A stretch of 64,000 nucleotides of DNA from CF-39 sp035651155 (GCA_035651155.1 DASRGG010000017.1:62001-126000); one strand, 5' to 3'. Counted from the first letter of the stretch, positions 50,446-59,005 are shown. Program-made: numbers and translations. The notes: generated from the sequence alone by a model not told the origin.

Positions 50446-52137
50446 TCAGGGCCGGTCCGGCTGCACGCGCTCGCCGCGAAGCGCGTCCTGCGCGATGTTC
50501 CGGAACGCCGACATGGCCGTCACCGTCCCGAAGAGACGGGACTGCGGCCGCTCGAGCACGATGACCGCGACGAACCGCGGATCGTTCGCCGGCGCGAAGC
50601 CCGCGAACGACGAGACGTACGCGTCGTCGAGGTAGCGGCCGTCGTCGCTGGGGATCTGGGCCGTGCCGGTCTTGCCCGCCACGCTGTAGCCCTTGATCTG
50701 CGCGCCGTTCGCGATGCCGTTGTCGACGGTCGAGGTCAGCATCATCCGAAGGGTCGCCGCCGTCTCCGGCGCGATCGGCCGCCGGACGGCGACGGGCGCG
50801 GTGCGGTGCTCCCCGTCCGCATCGCGCCGCGCCGCCACCACGTACGGCCGGTAGAGGGTGCCGCCGTTCGCGATCGCCGCGTACGCCGCCGCGAGCTGCA
50901 GCGGCGTCGCGGCGATGCCTTGACCGAACGAGATCGTCCCGAGGTCCACCGGGTACCACTCCGCGACGGGCCGCACGTCACCGGACGCCTCCGCCGCGAG
51001 ATCGATGCCCGTGGGGGCGCCGAAGCCGAACGCCTCGAGGTAGGCGTGCAACCGCTCGGCGCCGAGCTTCTGACCGACGAACACCGCGCCGGCGTTCGCC
51101 GAGTGCTCGAGGATCTGCGTCACCGTCGACGTGCCGTAGGCCTTGCCCAGCGCGTTATGGAGGACGCGACCGCCGATGACCGCATAGCCCTTGTCCTCGT
51201 AGGTCGTGTTCGGCGCGACGACGTGCTGATCGATCGCGGCGGCGATCGTGATCGCCTTCATCGTCGAGCCCGGTTCGTAGGTCCACGAGATCGCGCGGTC
51301 CTGCAGCGCGCGCGGATCGGCCTTGGCCACGGCCGCGGGGTCGTACGCCGGCCACGACGCGAGCGCGCGGATCGCGCCGTCGCGTGGATCGAGGATGACG
51401 ACCGAGCCGCTCGCGCACCGCTCCTTCTCGCACGCCGCGCGGAGCTCGCGCTCGGCCGCGTTCTGGACGACGAGGTCGATCGTCAGCGTGAGATCCGTGC
51501 CGTCGACCGGCGGGCGCGCGGTGCGCAGGCCGACGGCGAGATCGCGGTCCTTGGGATCCCGCTCGACCAGGAGCCGCCCCGGCGTCCCGCGCAGCACCGC
51601 GTCGTACGCGCCTTCGACGCCGTACTGGCCGACGCCGTCGTCGTTCACGAAGCCGAGCACGTGCGCGCCGACGGTGTCGTTCGGATAGAGGCGCTTCGGC
51701 TCGGTCTCGAAGCCGAGGCCGGCGATCCCGAGCGCTTCGATCGCCTTTGCGGTCTCCTCGGGCAGCCGGCGGCGCAGATACAGCCACTCCGCGCCGGAAT
51801 CGAGCGCCCCGAGCACGGCGTCGGAGGTCGTGCCGAGGAACGGCGCGAGCTTCGCCGCGGCCGCGGCCAGCGCGTTCCGATCGCCGATGCGCTTGGGGAT
51901 CGCGTACAGCGACCGCAGCGGCACGGTCGTCGCGAGCAGCGCGCCGCCGCGATCGCGGATCGCGCCGCGCTGCGCGGTGAGCACGAGGTCGCTTCGGACT
52001 TGGTCGGTCGCGCCTTCGAGGAGGGCGGCGCGCCCCACCGTCTGCCAGTAGCCGACGCGGAGCGACAGGACGAGCGTGGCGCACGCGAACACCGCGAAGA
52101 TGACGCGCAGGCGCCGCGGGGAGACGTTCTCCGTCAC
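50446..52137 (-). CDS. ftsI: FtsI/PBP2-type penicillin-binding transpeptidase
   Basis: Class B PBP that cross-links septal peptidoglycan with FtsW. The 563-aa protein has a single N-terminal membrane helix (LRVIFAVFACATLVLSLRV), the dimerisation domain (LVLTAQRGAIRDRGGALLAT), and the transpeptidase motifs STMK (EPGSTMKAITIA), SAN (ILEHSANAGAVF) and KTGTA (GYSVAGKTGTAQ). There is no PASTA domain. The GTG at 52137 is 59 nt after ftsL. Confidence 0.96.
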   Translation of the reverse strand: MTENVSPRRLRVIFAVFACATLVLSLRVGYWQTVGRAALLEGATDQVRSDLVLTAQRGAIRDRGGALLATTVPLRSLYAIPKRIGDRNALAAAAAKLAPFLGTTSDAVLGALDSGAEWLYLRRRLPEETAKAIEALGIAGLGFETEPKRLYPNDTVGAHVLGFVNDDGVGQYGVEGAYDAVLRGTPGRLLVERDPKDRDLAVGLRTARPPVDGTDLTLTIDLVVQNAAERELRAACEKERCASGSVVILDPRDGAIRALASWPAYDPAAVAKADPRALQDRAISWTYEPGSTMKAITIAAAIDQHVVAPNTTYEDKGYAVIGGRVLHNALGKAYGTSTVTQILEHSANAGAVFVGQKLGAERLHAYLEAFGFGAPTGIDLAAEASGDVRPVAEWYPVDLGTISFGQGIAATPLQLAAAYAAIANGGTLYRPYVVAARRDADGEHRTAPVAVRRPIAPETAATLRMMLTSTVDNGIANGAQIKGYSVAGKTGTAQIPSDDGRYLDDAYVSSFAGFAPANDPRFVAVIVLERPQSRLFGTVTAMSAFRNIAQDALRGERVQPDRP

Positions 52138-52196
52138 CTGTCCTTCTCTCCTCGAGCCGGAGGGTGCTCGCTCCCCAGCAGCACCCCGCCGGGCGA

Positions 52197-52583
52197 TCAG
52201 CGCTTCGCGGTGATTGGTTCGAGCTGGACGACCGGGATCTGGGCGGCGCGCACGAGACCGATCTTCGCGGCCTCGGTCTCGATGCGGGCCGGTGCGTCGA
52301 GACGCGCGGCCTCCACCTCGAGCAGCGCGTTCTGGCGGCGGAGCTCGTCACGGACCTGCTGGAGGTGTTGGGCCTGGTAGCCGAGGGTCGCCACGGCCGT
52401 GGTCTGCGCGAGGTAGAGCATCGCGAGCAGGAACGCGACCGCGATGGCCGCGGAGACCCCGACGAACGTGCGGACCTCGAACGCCGTGCGCGCGGCCGGC
52501 CGCGACACGCGCGGCGTGTGACGGGGACGCGGATGCACCACCCGGCGCGGCGCCGCCGCGCGGACGGCTTGCGACGCGATCAC
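52197..52583 (-). CDS. ftsL: FtsL-like cell division protein
   Basis: A 128-aa bitopic protein: basic N-terminus of about 45 residues, one membrane helix (FVGVSAAIAVAFLLAMLYLAQ), then a coiled coil (QHLQQVRDELRRQNALLEVEAARLD across the next 25 residues) and IETEAAKIGLVRAAQ, a pattern of FtsL. Weak sequence conservation is normal for FtsL; position between rsmH and ftsI supports it. The GTG at 52583 overlaps the rsmH stop (GTGA). Confidence 0.85.
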   Translation of the reverse strand: MIASQAVRAAAPRRVVHPRPRHTPRVSRPAARTAFEVRTFVGVSAAIAVAFLLAMLYLAQTTAVATLGYQAQHLQQVRDELRRQNALLEVEAARLDAPARIETEAAKIGLVRAAQIPVVQLEPITAKR

Positions 52584-53521
52584 GATGCGATCTTTTCCGC
52601 GACTCGGAGGGATGCGCTGCGGGCGCGCGGGTTGCGGTCGACCTCCGCCGAGTCCGCACGAAGCGGACGCCGGGTAACGACACGCAGGCCCGCGCGGTGC
52701 CCGCAGACGCAGGTGGGGAGGTGGGGAGGACAGATGCAGTCGCGCGATTCGCGCGCCATGAATCGCTTCACGGCACGGTCCTCGAGCGAGTGGAACGAGA
52801 TGACCGCGAGGCGGCCACCGGGACGCAGGACCGCGAGAGCGGCGTGGAGACCGCGCTCGAGGTTCTCGAGCTCGCGATTGACGGCGATGCGCAGCGCCTG
52901 GAAGACGCGCGTCGCGGGATCGACGCCACGAGAGCGCTGCCGCTTCACGCCGAACACGAAGCGTCCGAGATCGTCGGCGGTGAGGAACGGCTCGCGCGTA
53001 CGGCGGCGCGCGATGGCGGCCGCGATGCGGCCGGCCTCGGGCTCCTCGCCGAATTCGGCGAAGACGCGCCTCAGCTCGCTCTCGTCCCAGCTGTTCACGA
53101 TGTCGCCCGCCGTGACGGGAAGGTCGGGATCGGCGCGCATGTCCAGCGGTCCGGTCGCGCGGAAGCTGAATCCGCGCTGCTCGTCGGCGAGCTGGATCGA
53201 AGAGAGACCGAGGTCGAGGAGGACGCCGTCGAGCGCGTCGAACCCCAGGTCGCGGGCCACGACGTCGCAAACCGCGAAATTGGCCCGGACGAGGACGGCG
53301 CGATCGCCGAAACGCGCGAGGACGCGCTGTGCTTCCGCGAGCGCTTTGGGATCGACGTCGAGCCCGAGAAGCCGGCCGGACGGCGCGCTCCGTTCGAGGA
53401 TGGCCTCGGCATGGCCTCCCCCACCCACCGTGCCGTCGAGGAAGCGGCCACCTTCGCGGGGATCAAGTTGGGCGAGTACTTCGGCCAGAAGAACCGGCTC
53501 ATGAAGCCTCCCACGTTCATC
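52580..53521 (-). CDS. rsmH: RsmH (MraW), 16S rRNA m4C1402 methyltransferase, start region frameshifted
   Basis: N4-methylates C1402 of 16S rRNA. The body is complete and typical: LHEPVLLAEVLAQLDP, FLDGTVGGGGHAEAIL (SAM site), LGLDVDPKALAEAQRVL, VLLDLGLSSIQLADEQRGFSF, RPGGRLAVISFHSLEDR and ICPPHLPTCVCGH. No ATG, GTG or TTG occurs in frame near the true N-terminus; the frame is open back into mraZ to a GTG at 53710. An ATG at 53521 (MNVGGF) is correctly placed but needs a one-base shift at about 53507 to join HEPVLLAEVL. Either a deletion, an assembly error or recoding. Confidence 0.88.
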   Translation of the reverse strand, partial: DERGRLHEPVLLAEVLAQLDPREGGRFLDGTVGGGGHAEAILERSAPSGRLLGLDVDPKALAEAQRVLARFGDRAVLVRANFAVCDVVARDLGFDALDGVLLDLGLSSIQLADEQRGFSFRATGPLDMRADPDLPVTAGDIVNSWDESELRRVFAEFGEEPEAGRIAAAIARRRTREPFLTADDLGRFVFGVKRQRSRGVDPATRVFQALRIAVNRELENLERGLHAALAVLRPGGRLAVISFHSLEDRAVKRFMARESRDCICPPHLPTCVCGHRAGLRVVTRRPLRADSAEVDRNPRARSASLRVAEKIAS

Positions 53522-53522
53522 G

Positions 53523-53957
53523 CTAGACCCCGAGGTCCTTGAGGTCGTCCGCGATCGCGGTCTGGACGGTCGCGAGGTTCGCGCGCCAGCGTCCCGGCTC
53601 CCAGACCTCGAGGTGGTCGGAGTTGCCGATGACGACGGCCTCGTTCCCCAGGTGCGCGAAGTCCCGGAGGTGCGCCGGGATCGTGAGCCGCCCCTGCGCG
53701 TCGGGGTCACCCTCGTGAGCCCCGGCGAGGAGGAAGTGGCGGAAGCGCGTCGCGGCCGGGTCGGTACGCGGCCGCTTGGCGATGTCGGCGTTCAGCGCGG
53801 TCCATTCCGGTGCCGGCCACACGGCAAGGCACTCGCCCGTCCAACGCGTCACGACCGCCCCTTCCTTGAAGCGGCCGCGGAACTTGGCCGGGATGGCGAG
53901 GCGCCCCTTCTCGTCCAGCGAGTGGGCGAATTCGCCCGCGAAGTAGCCTTCCAACAC
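53523..53957 (-). CDS. mraZ: MraZ, transcriptional regulator of the dcw cluster
   Basis: DNA-binding ring protein that represses its own operon. The 144-aa protein has two SpoVT/AbrB-like halves, each with the DxxGR motif: HSLDEKGRLAIPAKFRGRF and DAQGRLTIPAHLRDFAHLG. First gene of the cluster. The start is GTG at 53957 (VLEGYF); MraZ boxes lie 4-40 nt upstream. Confidence 0.95.
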   Translation of the reverse strand: MLEGYFAGEFAHSLDEKGRLAIPAKFRGRFKEGAVVTRWTGECLAVWPAPEWTALNADIAKRPRTDPAATRFRHFLLAGAHEGDPDAQGRLTIPAHLRDFAHLGNEAVVIGNSDHLEVWEPGRWRANLATVQTAIADDLKDLGV

Positions 53958-53960
53958 GCC

Positions 53961-53997
53961 TTCCCATCACGAGGAGCGGTTCCCCACCGTTCCCCAC
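53961..53997 (-). promoter_or_regulatory. MraZ-binding boxes (10-bp direct repeats)
   Basis: On the minus strand GTGGGGAA occurs at 53997-53990 and again at 53987-53980, and ATGGGAA at 53967-53961: spacing of exactly 10 bp between the first two and about 20 bp to the last, so one unit (GCTCCTCGTG) is degenerate. TGGGN repeats at 10-bp spacing before mraZ are the known MraZ operator. They sit between the promoter and the start codon, as expected for autorepression. Confidence 0.75.
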
Positions 53998-54016
53998 AAT
54001 TCACCACGTAGGGCGC

Positions 54017-54044
54017 ATTGTCCACCACTGGGAGGCCTTGTCAA
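54017..54044 (-). promoter_or_regulatory. Promoter of the dcw operon
   Basis: Minus-strand TTGACA (54044-54039, a perfect -35 consensus) and GACAAT (54022-54017, four of six -10 positions) are separated by 16 nt. Transcription would start near 54010, just before the MraZ boxes. Confidence 0.65.
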
Positions 54045-54289
54045 GGGGGAGCTCGCCCTTCTGTGCGACGGCGACGGGACCGAAACCCTCGTACGAGCGC
54101 GCAGGCCCGTCGCCCTACGTGAGGAGCCTGACGGGTAGCGGTCCCGCAGGCCGAGCGCGGCCAACGGCGCATCGCGCGAGCGCGGGATGGAAGAGCTCCC
54201 GTGCGCCGCAGCGAACGATGCGTCGAGTCACGTGATTGAAACGAGGTCGCGTGAGGCCGCCGCAGGCGGGCCGAGCCGAGCGCGAAGGA

Positions 54290-55363
54290 TCAGATCGGAC
54301 GGACGCGCTCGACGACCTCTTCGAGGGTCTCGCGGGCGCGGTCCAGGACGGATGGCGGACGCACGCCGTCGTGCGGCCCGAACCACTCGAGCACCGAGGC
54401 GCCCCAGGTGAAGCCGCCGCCGAACGCGACGAGCAGGATCTTGTCGCCGCGCTTGAGCCGGCCCGTGGCCTCGGCCTCGCTGATCGCGATGGGGACCGAC
54501 GCGGCCGAGGTGTTGCCGTAGCGCTGGATGTTCACGAAGACCTTTTCTATCGGGAAATGCAGGCGCTTCGCGACGCCCTCGATGATCCGCAGATTCGCCT
54601 GGTGCGGGATCATGAGGTCGATGTCCTCGAGCCTGAGGCCGGCCTCGCGCAGGGCCTCCTCGGCGGCGTCGGCCATCGACTTCACGGCGAGCTTGAAGAC
54701 CTCGCCGCCCTGCATGGTGATGAAGTGCTTTCCCTGCTCGATCGTCTCCTTCGACGCGGGCATGCGCGTCGCGCCCGCGGGCACCATGAGGAGCTCGCCC
54801 TTGGAGCCCTCGCTGTGGAGGACGACCGACTCGATGCCCACCGACGCGTTCGACGCTTCCACCACGACCGCGCCCGCGCCGTCGCCGAAGAGGACGCACG
54901 TGGTGCGGTCCTTCCAGTTGAGCAGGCGCGACAGCGTCTCCGCGCCGATGACCAGCGCGTTCTGCACGGTCCCGGACACGATCATGCCGCGCGCGACGCC
55001 GAGCGCCGTCACGAAGCTCGTGCAGGCAGCCTCGATGTCGAACGCGCCGGCGCGCGTCGCGCCGAGCTCAGATTGGACGATGCACGCGGTCGCCGGGAAC
55101 AGGTAATCCGGCGAGCAGGTGCCGACGACGATGAGCTGCACGTCCTGGGGCCGCAGCTTCGCGCGCTCCAGAGCCGCGCGCCCGGCGCGCGCGGCCATCG
55201 ACGAGGTGTTCTCTCCGTCGCTGGCGATGCGGCGCTCCTTGATCCCGGTGCGAGAGGTGATCCACTCGTCAGAGGTATCGACGATCCGCTCGAGATCCAT
55301 GTTCGTCATCACGCGTGACGGCGCGTAGAAGCCCCAGCCCGTGATGACCGCGTTCTTCGCCAT
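54290..55363 (-). CDS. fabH: Beta-ketoacyl-ACP synthase III
   Basis: Starts fatty-acid elongation by condensing acetyl-CoA or another primer with malonyl-ACP. The 357-aa thiolase-fold enzyme has SRTGIKERRIA, the nucleophile in DIEAACTSFVTALGVA, LMIPHQANLRIIEG (His) and QRYGNTSAASVPIAI (Asn). The C-terminal 25 residues (PPSVLDRARETLEEVVERV) extend past the usual end. The ATG at 55363 shares one base with the preceding stop (TGATG). Confidence 0.95.
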   Translation of the reverse strand: MAKNAVITGWGFYAPSRVMTNMDLERIVDTSDEWITSRTGIKERRIASDGENTSSMAARAGRAALERAKLRPQDVQLIVVGTCSPDYLFPATACIVQSELGATRAGAFDIEAACTSFVTALGVARGMIVSGTVQNALVIGAETLSRLLNWKDRTTCVLFGDGAGAVVVEASNASVGIESVVLHSEGSKGELLMVPAGATRMPASKETIEQGKHFITMQGGEVFKLAVKSMADAAEEALREAGLRLEDIDLMIPHQANLRIIEGVAKRLHFPIEKVFVNIQRYGNTSAASVPIAISEAEATGRLKRGDKILLVAFGGGFTWGASVLEWFGPHDGVRPPSVLDRARETLEEVVERVRPI

Positions 55364-55716
55364 CAGACCGCGTCGGTCGAGGTGCGGACCTTCCCCCGCC
55401 GCGCAAAGAGACCGTGCGCGTCCCCGGTGTACGAGTCGAGCAGCTCGTGCGCGTCCAGGACCTCATCGAGCGAGACCGGCGGGCGGCGCTGGCGCCGGGG
55501 CGTCGTGGTCGGGAGCGCCTTCGGCTTCTCCTCGCCACCGTCGCCGACGAACACGAGCAGCGTGATCGCCGTCGCGCATTTCGAGCACGTCACGCGTACG
55601 ACCCAGCCGCCCTCTCGCTTGCCGAGAACGCTGATCTCGGAGCGGCTGTGGTTCGTGCCGCAGACGCTGCAGTCGTAGTTCTTCGCCTGCTCGCGCACGA
55701 AGCGAAGGATGTTCAT
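55363..55716 (-). CDS. Small zinc-ribbon protein of unknown function
   Basis: A 117-aa protein with two CxxC pairs forming a treble-clef-like zinc site (YDCSVCGTNHSRSE and VTCSKCATAITLLVFVG), a basic Pro-rich linker and an acidic helix SLDEVLDAHELLDSYTGDA. No known family. It sits between a prolyl oligopeptidase (ATGA overlap) and fabH (TGATG), so all three are probably cotranslated. The two CxxC pairs suggest a nucleic-acid or protein adaptor. Confidence 0.75.
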   Translation of the reverse strand: MNILRFVREQAKNYDCSVCGTNHSRSEISVLGKREGGWVVRVTCSKCATAITLLVFVGDGGEEKPKALPTTTPRRQRRPPVSLDEVLDAHELLDSYTGDAHGLFARRGKVRTSTDAV

Positions 55717-57785
55717 CCGCTATCGAGCATACCGGAGCGGGCCCTGAGTCCGAGACGCCACGCGAAGAACGAATACTGGTCGGCGAGGTCGTCGACCTGC
55801 TTGTCGAGCGGCTTTCCCACGCCGTGTCCGGCATCGCGTTCCACGCGCAACAGGACGACCGCATCGGGATCCTCGGCGGTCGTCGCCTGCATCAGCGCGG
55901 ACATCTTGCGGGCGTGCATCGGGTCGACGCGGCTATCGCCTTCGGCCGTGGTGAAGAGCACGGCCGGATAGCGCACGCCCGGGCGCACCTGGTGGTACGG
56001 CGAGTACGCGCGCAGCCAGCGGTAGTGCTCGGGATCCTCGGCCGACCCGTATTCCGCGATCCAGAAACGCGCGATCAGGAAATTCTGGTACCGCAGCATG
56101 TCCAGCAGCGGGACCGCGCAGTACACCGCCGCGAAGAGCTCCGGACGCTGGGTCAGAGCCGCGCCGGTGAGCAGCCCGCCGTTCGATCCGCCGGAGATGC
56201 CCAGCCGCGCGGCCATCGTCCACCCCTGCGCGACGAGGGCCTCCGCCGCGGCGTGGAAGTCGTCGAAGACATTCTGCTTTCGTTCGAGCATGCCGTCGCG
56301 GTGCCATCGCTCGCCGTATTCTCCGCCGCCGCGCAGGTTCGGGAGAGCGAACAGCCCGCCGGCCTCCACCCACGCGGCCACGCCCGGGAAGTACGCGGGC
56401 GTGCGCGAGATGTTGAAGCCGCCGTAGCCCGACAGGATCGTGGGCACGTCGCCGGTGGCCGCGACGTCGCGACGGTGCACCAGGAACATCGTGACCGCGG
56501 TCCCGTCCTTCGAGCGGTACGTGGTCTGGTCGACGGCGAGCGACGCGGGATCGAGACCCCGCGGCGGCGCGAGACGCACGATCTCGCGGAGCGCGCCATC
56601 TCCCGCGACGGCGTAGGCCGCGGGCGGCGAGGTGAACGACTCGTAGGTCAGCGAGACGGTGTCGCCGGACGGATCCGCCCGCAGCCCCGACACGGTGCCG
56701 AGCCCTGGAAGCGCGATCCCGCGCGCGAGCGCGCCGTCTTTGCTCCACAGCGCGACGCGCGACGTCGCGCGCTCGAGCCGGGCGACCGCGACGTGCGATC
56801 GCGACACGTCGAAGAGCTCGATCGCGTGCTCGCTCTCCGGCACCACCGTGCGCCACGAGGCACGTCCCGGAGCGGCGTGGTCGGCACGGACGATCGTGTA
56901 GTTCGGGGCGTCGAGATTCGTGCGCAGCCAGATGCCGTCGTCGGTGACGATGCCGCCGGTGAGGCCCTCCTCCCCCTCGACGACGACGCGGAACCCGCGG
57001 TCGGGATGGGTCCGGTCGAGGAGGTAGACGTCGCTCTGCACCCACCCGCGATAGGCCTCGGCGAGCACCCAGCGCCCATCGGGTGAGGTCTGGACCGCGA
57101 GGATGTCCTCCTTCGCGCGACCCTCGCCGAAGACGAGCTCGTCGCGCGAGGGGTCGTCGCCCAGACGGTGGAATCGGATGCGCCGGTGGTAGTGCTCGTC
57201 CCCCGGCGGCACCGTCCCCGGCGCCGGATGCACCGTGTAGTAGAACCCGCCCGGCACCCACGCGACCGAGGACCGCTGCGTGTACGGGATGCGCTCCTCG
57301 AGCGCGCGACCGGTCTCGACCTCGACGCAACGCAGCGTCGAGAGCTCGTCGCCTCCACGCGACAGGCCGTACGCGACGAAGCGACCGTCCGGCGACGGGT
57401 AGTACCAGTCGAGCGTGACGAGTCCCTGCTCGTCGAGCGCGTTCGGGTCGATCAGCGCGCGGTCGGCGCCCGCGATGCCGCGACGGACGTAGAGGACGGC
57501 CTGCTTCTGGCCACCCTCGCGGCGCGTGTGGAAGATCCACGGGCCCGCCGGACGCGGCGTCGTCAGCGATCCGACCGCGAGGAGCTCGCGCAGCCGCGAC
57601 GCGAAGGCGGCGCGCGATGGGATCGCCGCGAGGACGCTGTGGGTGCGCGCGTTCTGCGCGTCGGTCCACTCTCGGATGCGCTCGGAAGATCCCTCGAGCC
57701 AGCGGTACGGATCGACGATCCGCTCGCCGTGCCACGTGTCGACGACGTCCTCACGCGGCGTGACGGGCGGCGGTGGAACGCGCAC
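55713..57785 (-). CDS. Prolyl oligopeptidase (S9A family)
   Basis: A 690-aa cytosolic serine peptidase that cleaves short peptides after proline. N-terminal segment DTWHGERIVDPYRWLEG, a seven-bladed propeller in the middle, then the alpha/beta hydrolase domain with ISGGSNGGLLTG (Ser), EGDSRVDPMHARKM (Asp) and RDAGHGVGKPL (His). There is no signal peptide. The ATG at 57785 is used. Its overlap with the zinc-ribbon gene is ATGA. Confidence 0.94.
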   Translation of the reverse strand: MRVPPPPVTPREDVVDTWHGERIVDPYRWLEGSSERIREWTDAQNARTHSVLAAIPSRAAFASRLRELLAVGSLTTPRPAGPWIFHTRREGGQKQAVLYVRRGIAGADRALIDPNALDEQGLVTLDWYYPSPDGRFVAYGLSRGGDELSTLRCVEVETGRALEERIPYTQRSSVAWVPGGFYYTVHPAPGTVPPGDEHYHRRIRFHRLGDDPSRDELVFGEGRAKEDILAVQTSPDGRWVLAEAYRGWVQSDVYLLDRTHPDRGFRVVVEGEEGLTGGIVTDDGIWLRTNLDAPNYTIVRADHAAPGRASWRTVVPESEHAIELFDVSRSHVAVARLERATSRVALWSKDGALARGIALPGLGTVSGLRADPSGDTVSLTYESFTSPPAAYAVAGDGALREIVRLAPPRGLDPASLAVDQTTYRSKDGTAVTMFLVHRRDVAATGDVPTILSGYGGFNISRTPAYFPGVAAWVEAGGLFALPNLRGGGEYGERWHRDGMLERKQNVFDDFHAAAEALVAQGWTMAARLGISGGSNGGLLTGAALTQRPELFAAVYCAVPLLDMLRYQNFLIARFWIAEYGSAEDPEHYRWLRAYSPYHQVRPGVRYPAVLFTTAEGDSRVDPMHARKMSALMQATTAEDPDAVVLLRVERDAGHGVGKPLDKQVDDLADQYSFFAWRLGLRARSGMLDSG

Positions 57786-57879
57786 GGATCGACTTTACCG
57801 CGACCATGCCGTGCCACCCGGCGGTGTGACGAGTCGTTGCGATCAGCTGAAGGCGCGCTGGAGGACGCGCCGCAGGTCG

Positions 57880-58095
57880 TCAGTCGTCACCCGAGAGCCC
57901 ATCGCCGAGATACGAGTCGCCGACACGGATCTCGATGTGGAGGTGCGGCCCGGCCGACCGAGAAGAGCTCGACGCTCTGTAGATGCGCGTAGCGGGTCAC
58001 GACGCCATCGCCGTGGTAGTCGCGCGCGGAGCCGGGCGGGCGCTCGGGCTCGGTCGGGAGCGTGTAGCCGACCGGGAGCGGGAGCCGTTCAGGGC
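57880..58095 (-). pseudogene. M23 (LytM-type) peptidase remnant
   Basis: Fragments of an M23 metallopeptidase in two frames: PLPVGYTLPTEPERPPGS, then DYH joined directly to GDGVVTRYAHLQSVELF, then, in another frame, GPHLHIEIRVGDSYLGDG and a stop at 57880. The first metal-site loop between DYH and GDGVV and the VRPGQ-type turn before GPHLH are missing. Only the HLH motif of the active site remains, so the product cannot be active. The rest of 57786-58180 shows no gene. Confidence 0.7.
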
Positions 58096-58180
58096 GGCGG
58101 CGGGCGCGACCGGACCGCGGCCGTGCTCCGGACTCCCCGCTCAGGTCGCCGCTCGTGTGACGACCTCGCGCGGAGCTACG

Positions 58181-59005
58181 TCACCCGCTCCTCTTCAGCC
58201 GGCCGGTCTGCTTCGCGTAGCGCTCGACGGCGACGAAGAGCCGCAAGCCGAGCGGGATCGACAGGATGCCGACGAGAAGCGCAGGCCACACCTCGGGCCA
58301 GAGCGCGGCGAGATCGGCGCCGTCCATGAGCGCGGAGCGCATGCCGCGGATGACGTACGTCGCGGGCGAGATCGTGGACAGCGCCTGCAGCCAGCCCGGC
58401 AGGACGTCGATCGGGTAGTACACGCCCGACACGAGGAGCACGACCGCCTGAACGATGTACGACATCTGGAGGCCCTTCTCCGGCCACATGAGAGGGAAGA
58501 TGGCCGAGGCGACGCCGAGCCCGACGAACGCGAGCACGCCGACGCCGAGCAGCACGATCGCGGAGAGGACGCTCGCGTGCGAGAGATCGACCGGGACGAA
58601 GAGCGCGACGGCCGCGAGGGTCACGACGCTGAACACCGCGGCGCGGACGAGCGTCGCGACGCACATCCCGAGGAGGTGCGTGAGGCGCGGGACCGGGGAC
58701 ATGAACGTGTACTCGATGGTCCCCTCCCACCGCTCCCACGCGATGACCTCGCTGATGTTGTCGAAGATGATCCCGAGGAACCGCCACGCGATCGTCCCGA
58801 CGAGGAGGTAGAGCACGAAGCGCGAGATCGCCGCCTGATCGACCTGGCCGCCGCTGATCGCGGGCGCGGCGAGGCCGATGTACGTGACGGAGAGGGACGT
58901 GACGATCCCGTAGACCACCCACACGACCTCCCAGGCCCAGTACCGCTTCGACAGCGCGATCTCGCGCTCGACGAATGCGTATGCCAGGCCTGCCTGGGCG
59001 ATCAC
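58181..59005 (-). CDS. ABC-2 type transporter permease
   Basis: Membrane partner of the ATPase upstream; together an exporter of the antibiotic/daunorubicin type. The 274-aa protein has six hydrophobic segments, e.g. WEVVWVVYGIVTSLSVTYIGL, FVLYLLVGTIAWRFLGIIFD, and the ABC2 signature region IVQAVVLLVSGVYYPIDVLPGWLQ with ISPATYVIRGMRSAL. The GTG at 59005 overlaps the ATPase stop (GTGA). Confidence 0.93.
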   Translation of the reverse strand: MIAQAGLAYAFVEREIALSKRYWAWEVVWVVYGIVTSLSVTYIGLAAPAISGGQVDQAAISRFVLYLLVGTIAWRFLGIIFDNISEVIAWERWEGTIEYTFMSPVPRLTHLLGMCVATLVRAAVFSVVTLAAVALFVPVDLSHASVLSAIVLLGVGVLAFVGLGVASAIFPLMWPEKGLQMSYIVQAVVLLVSGVYYPIDVLPGWLQALSTISPATYVIRGMRSALMDGADLAALWPEVWPALLVGILSIPLGLRLFVAVERYAKQTGRLKRSG

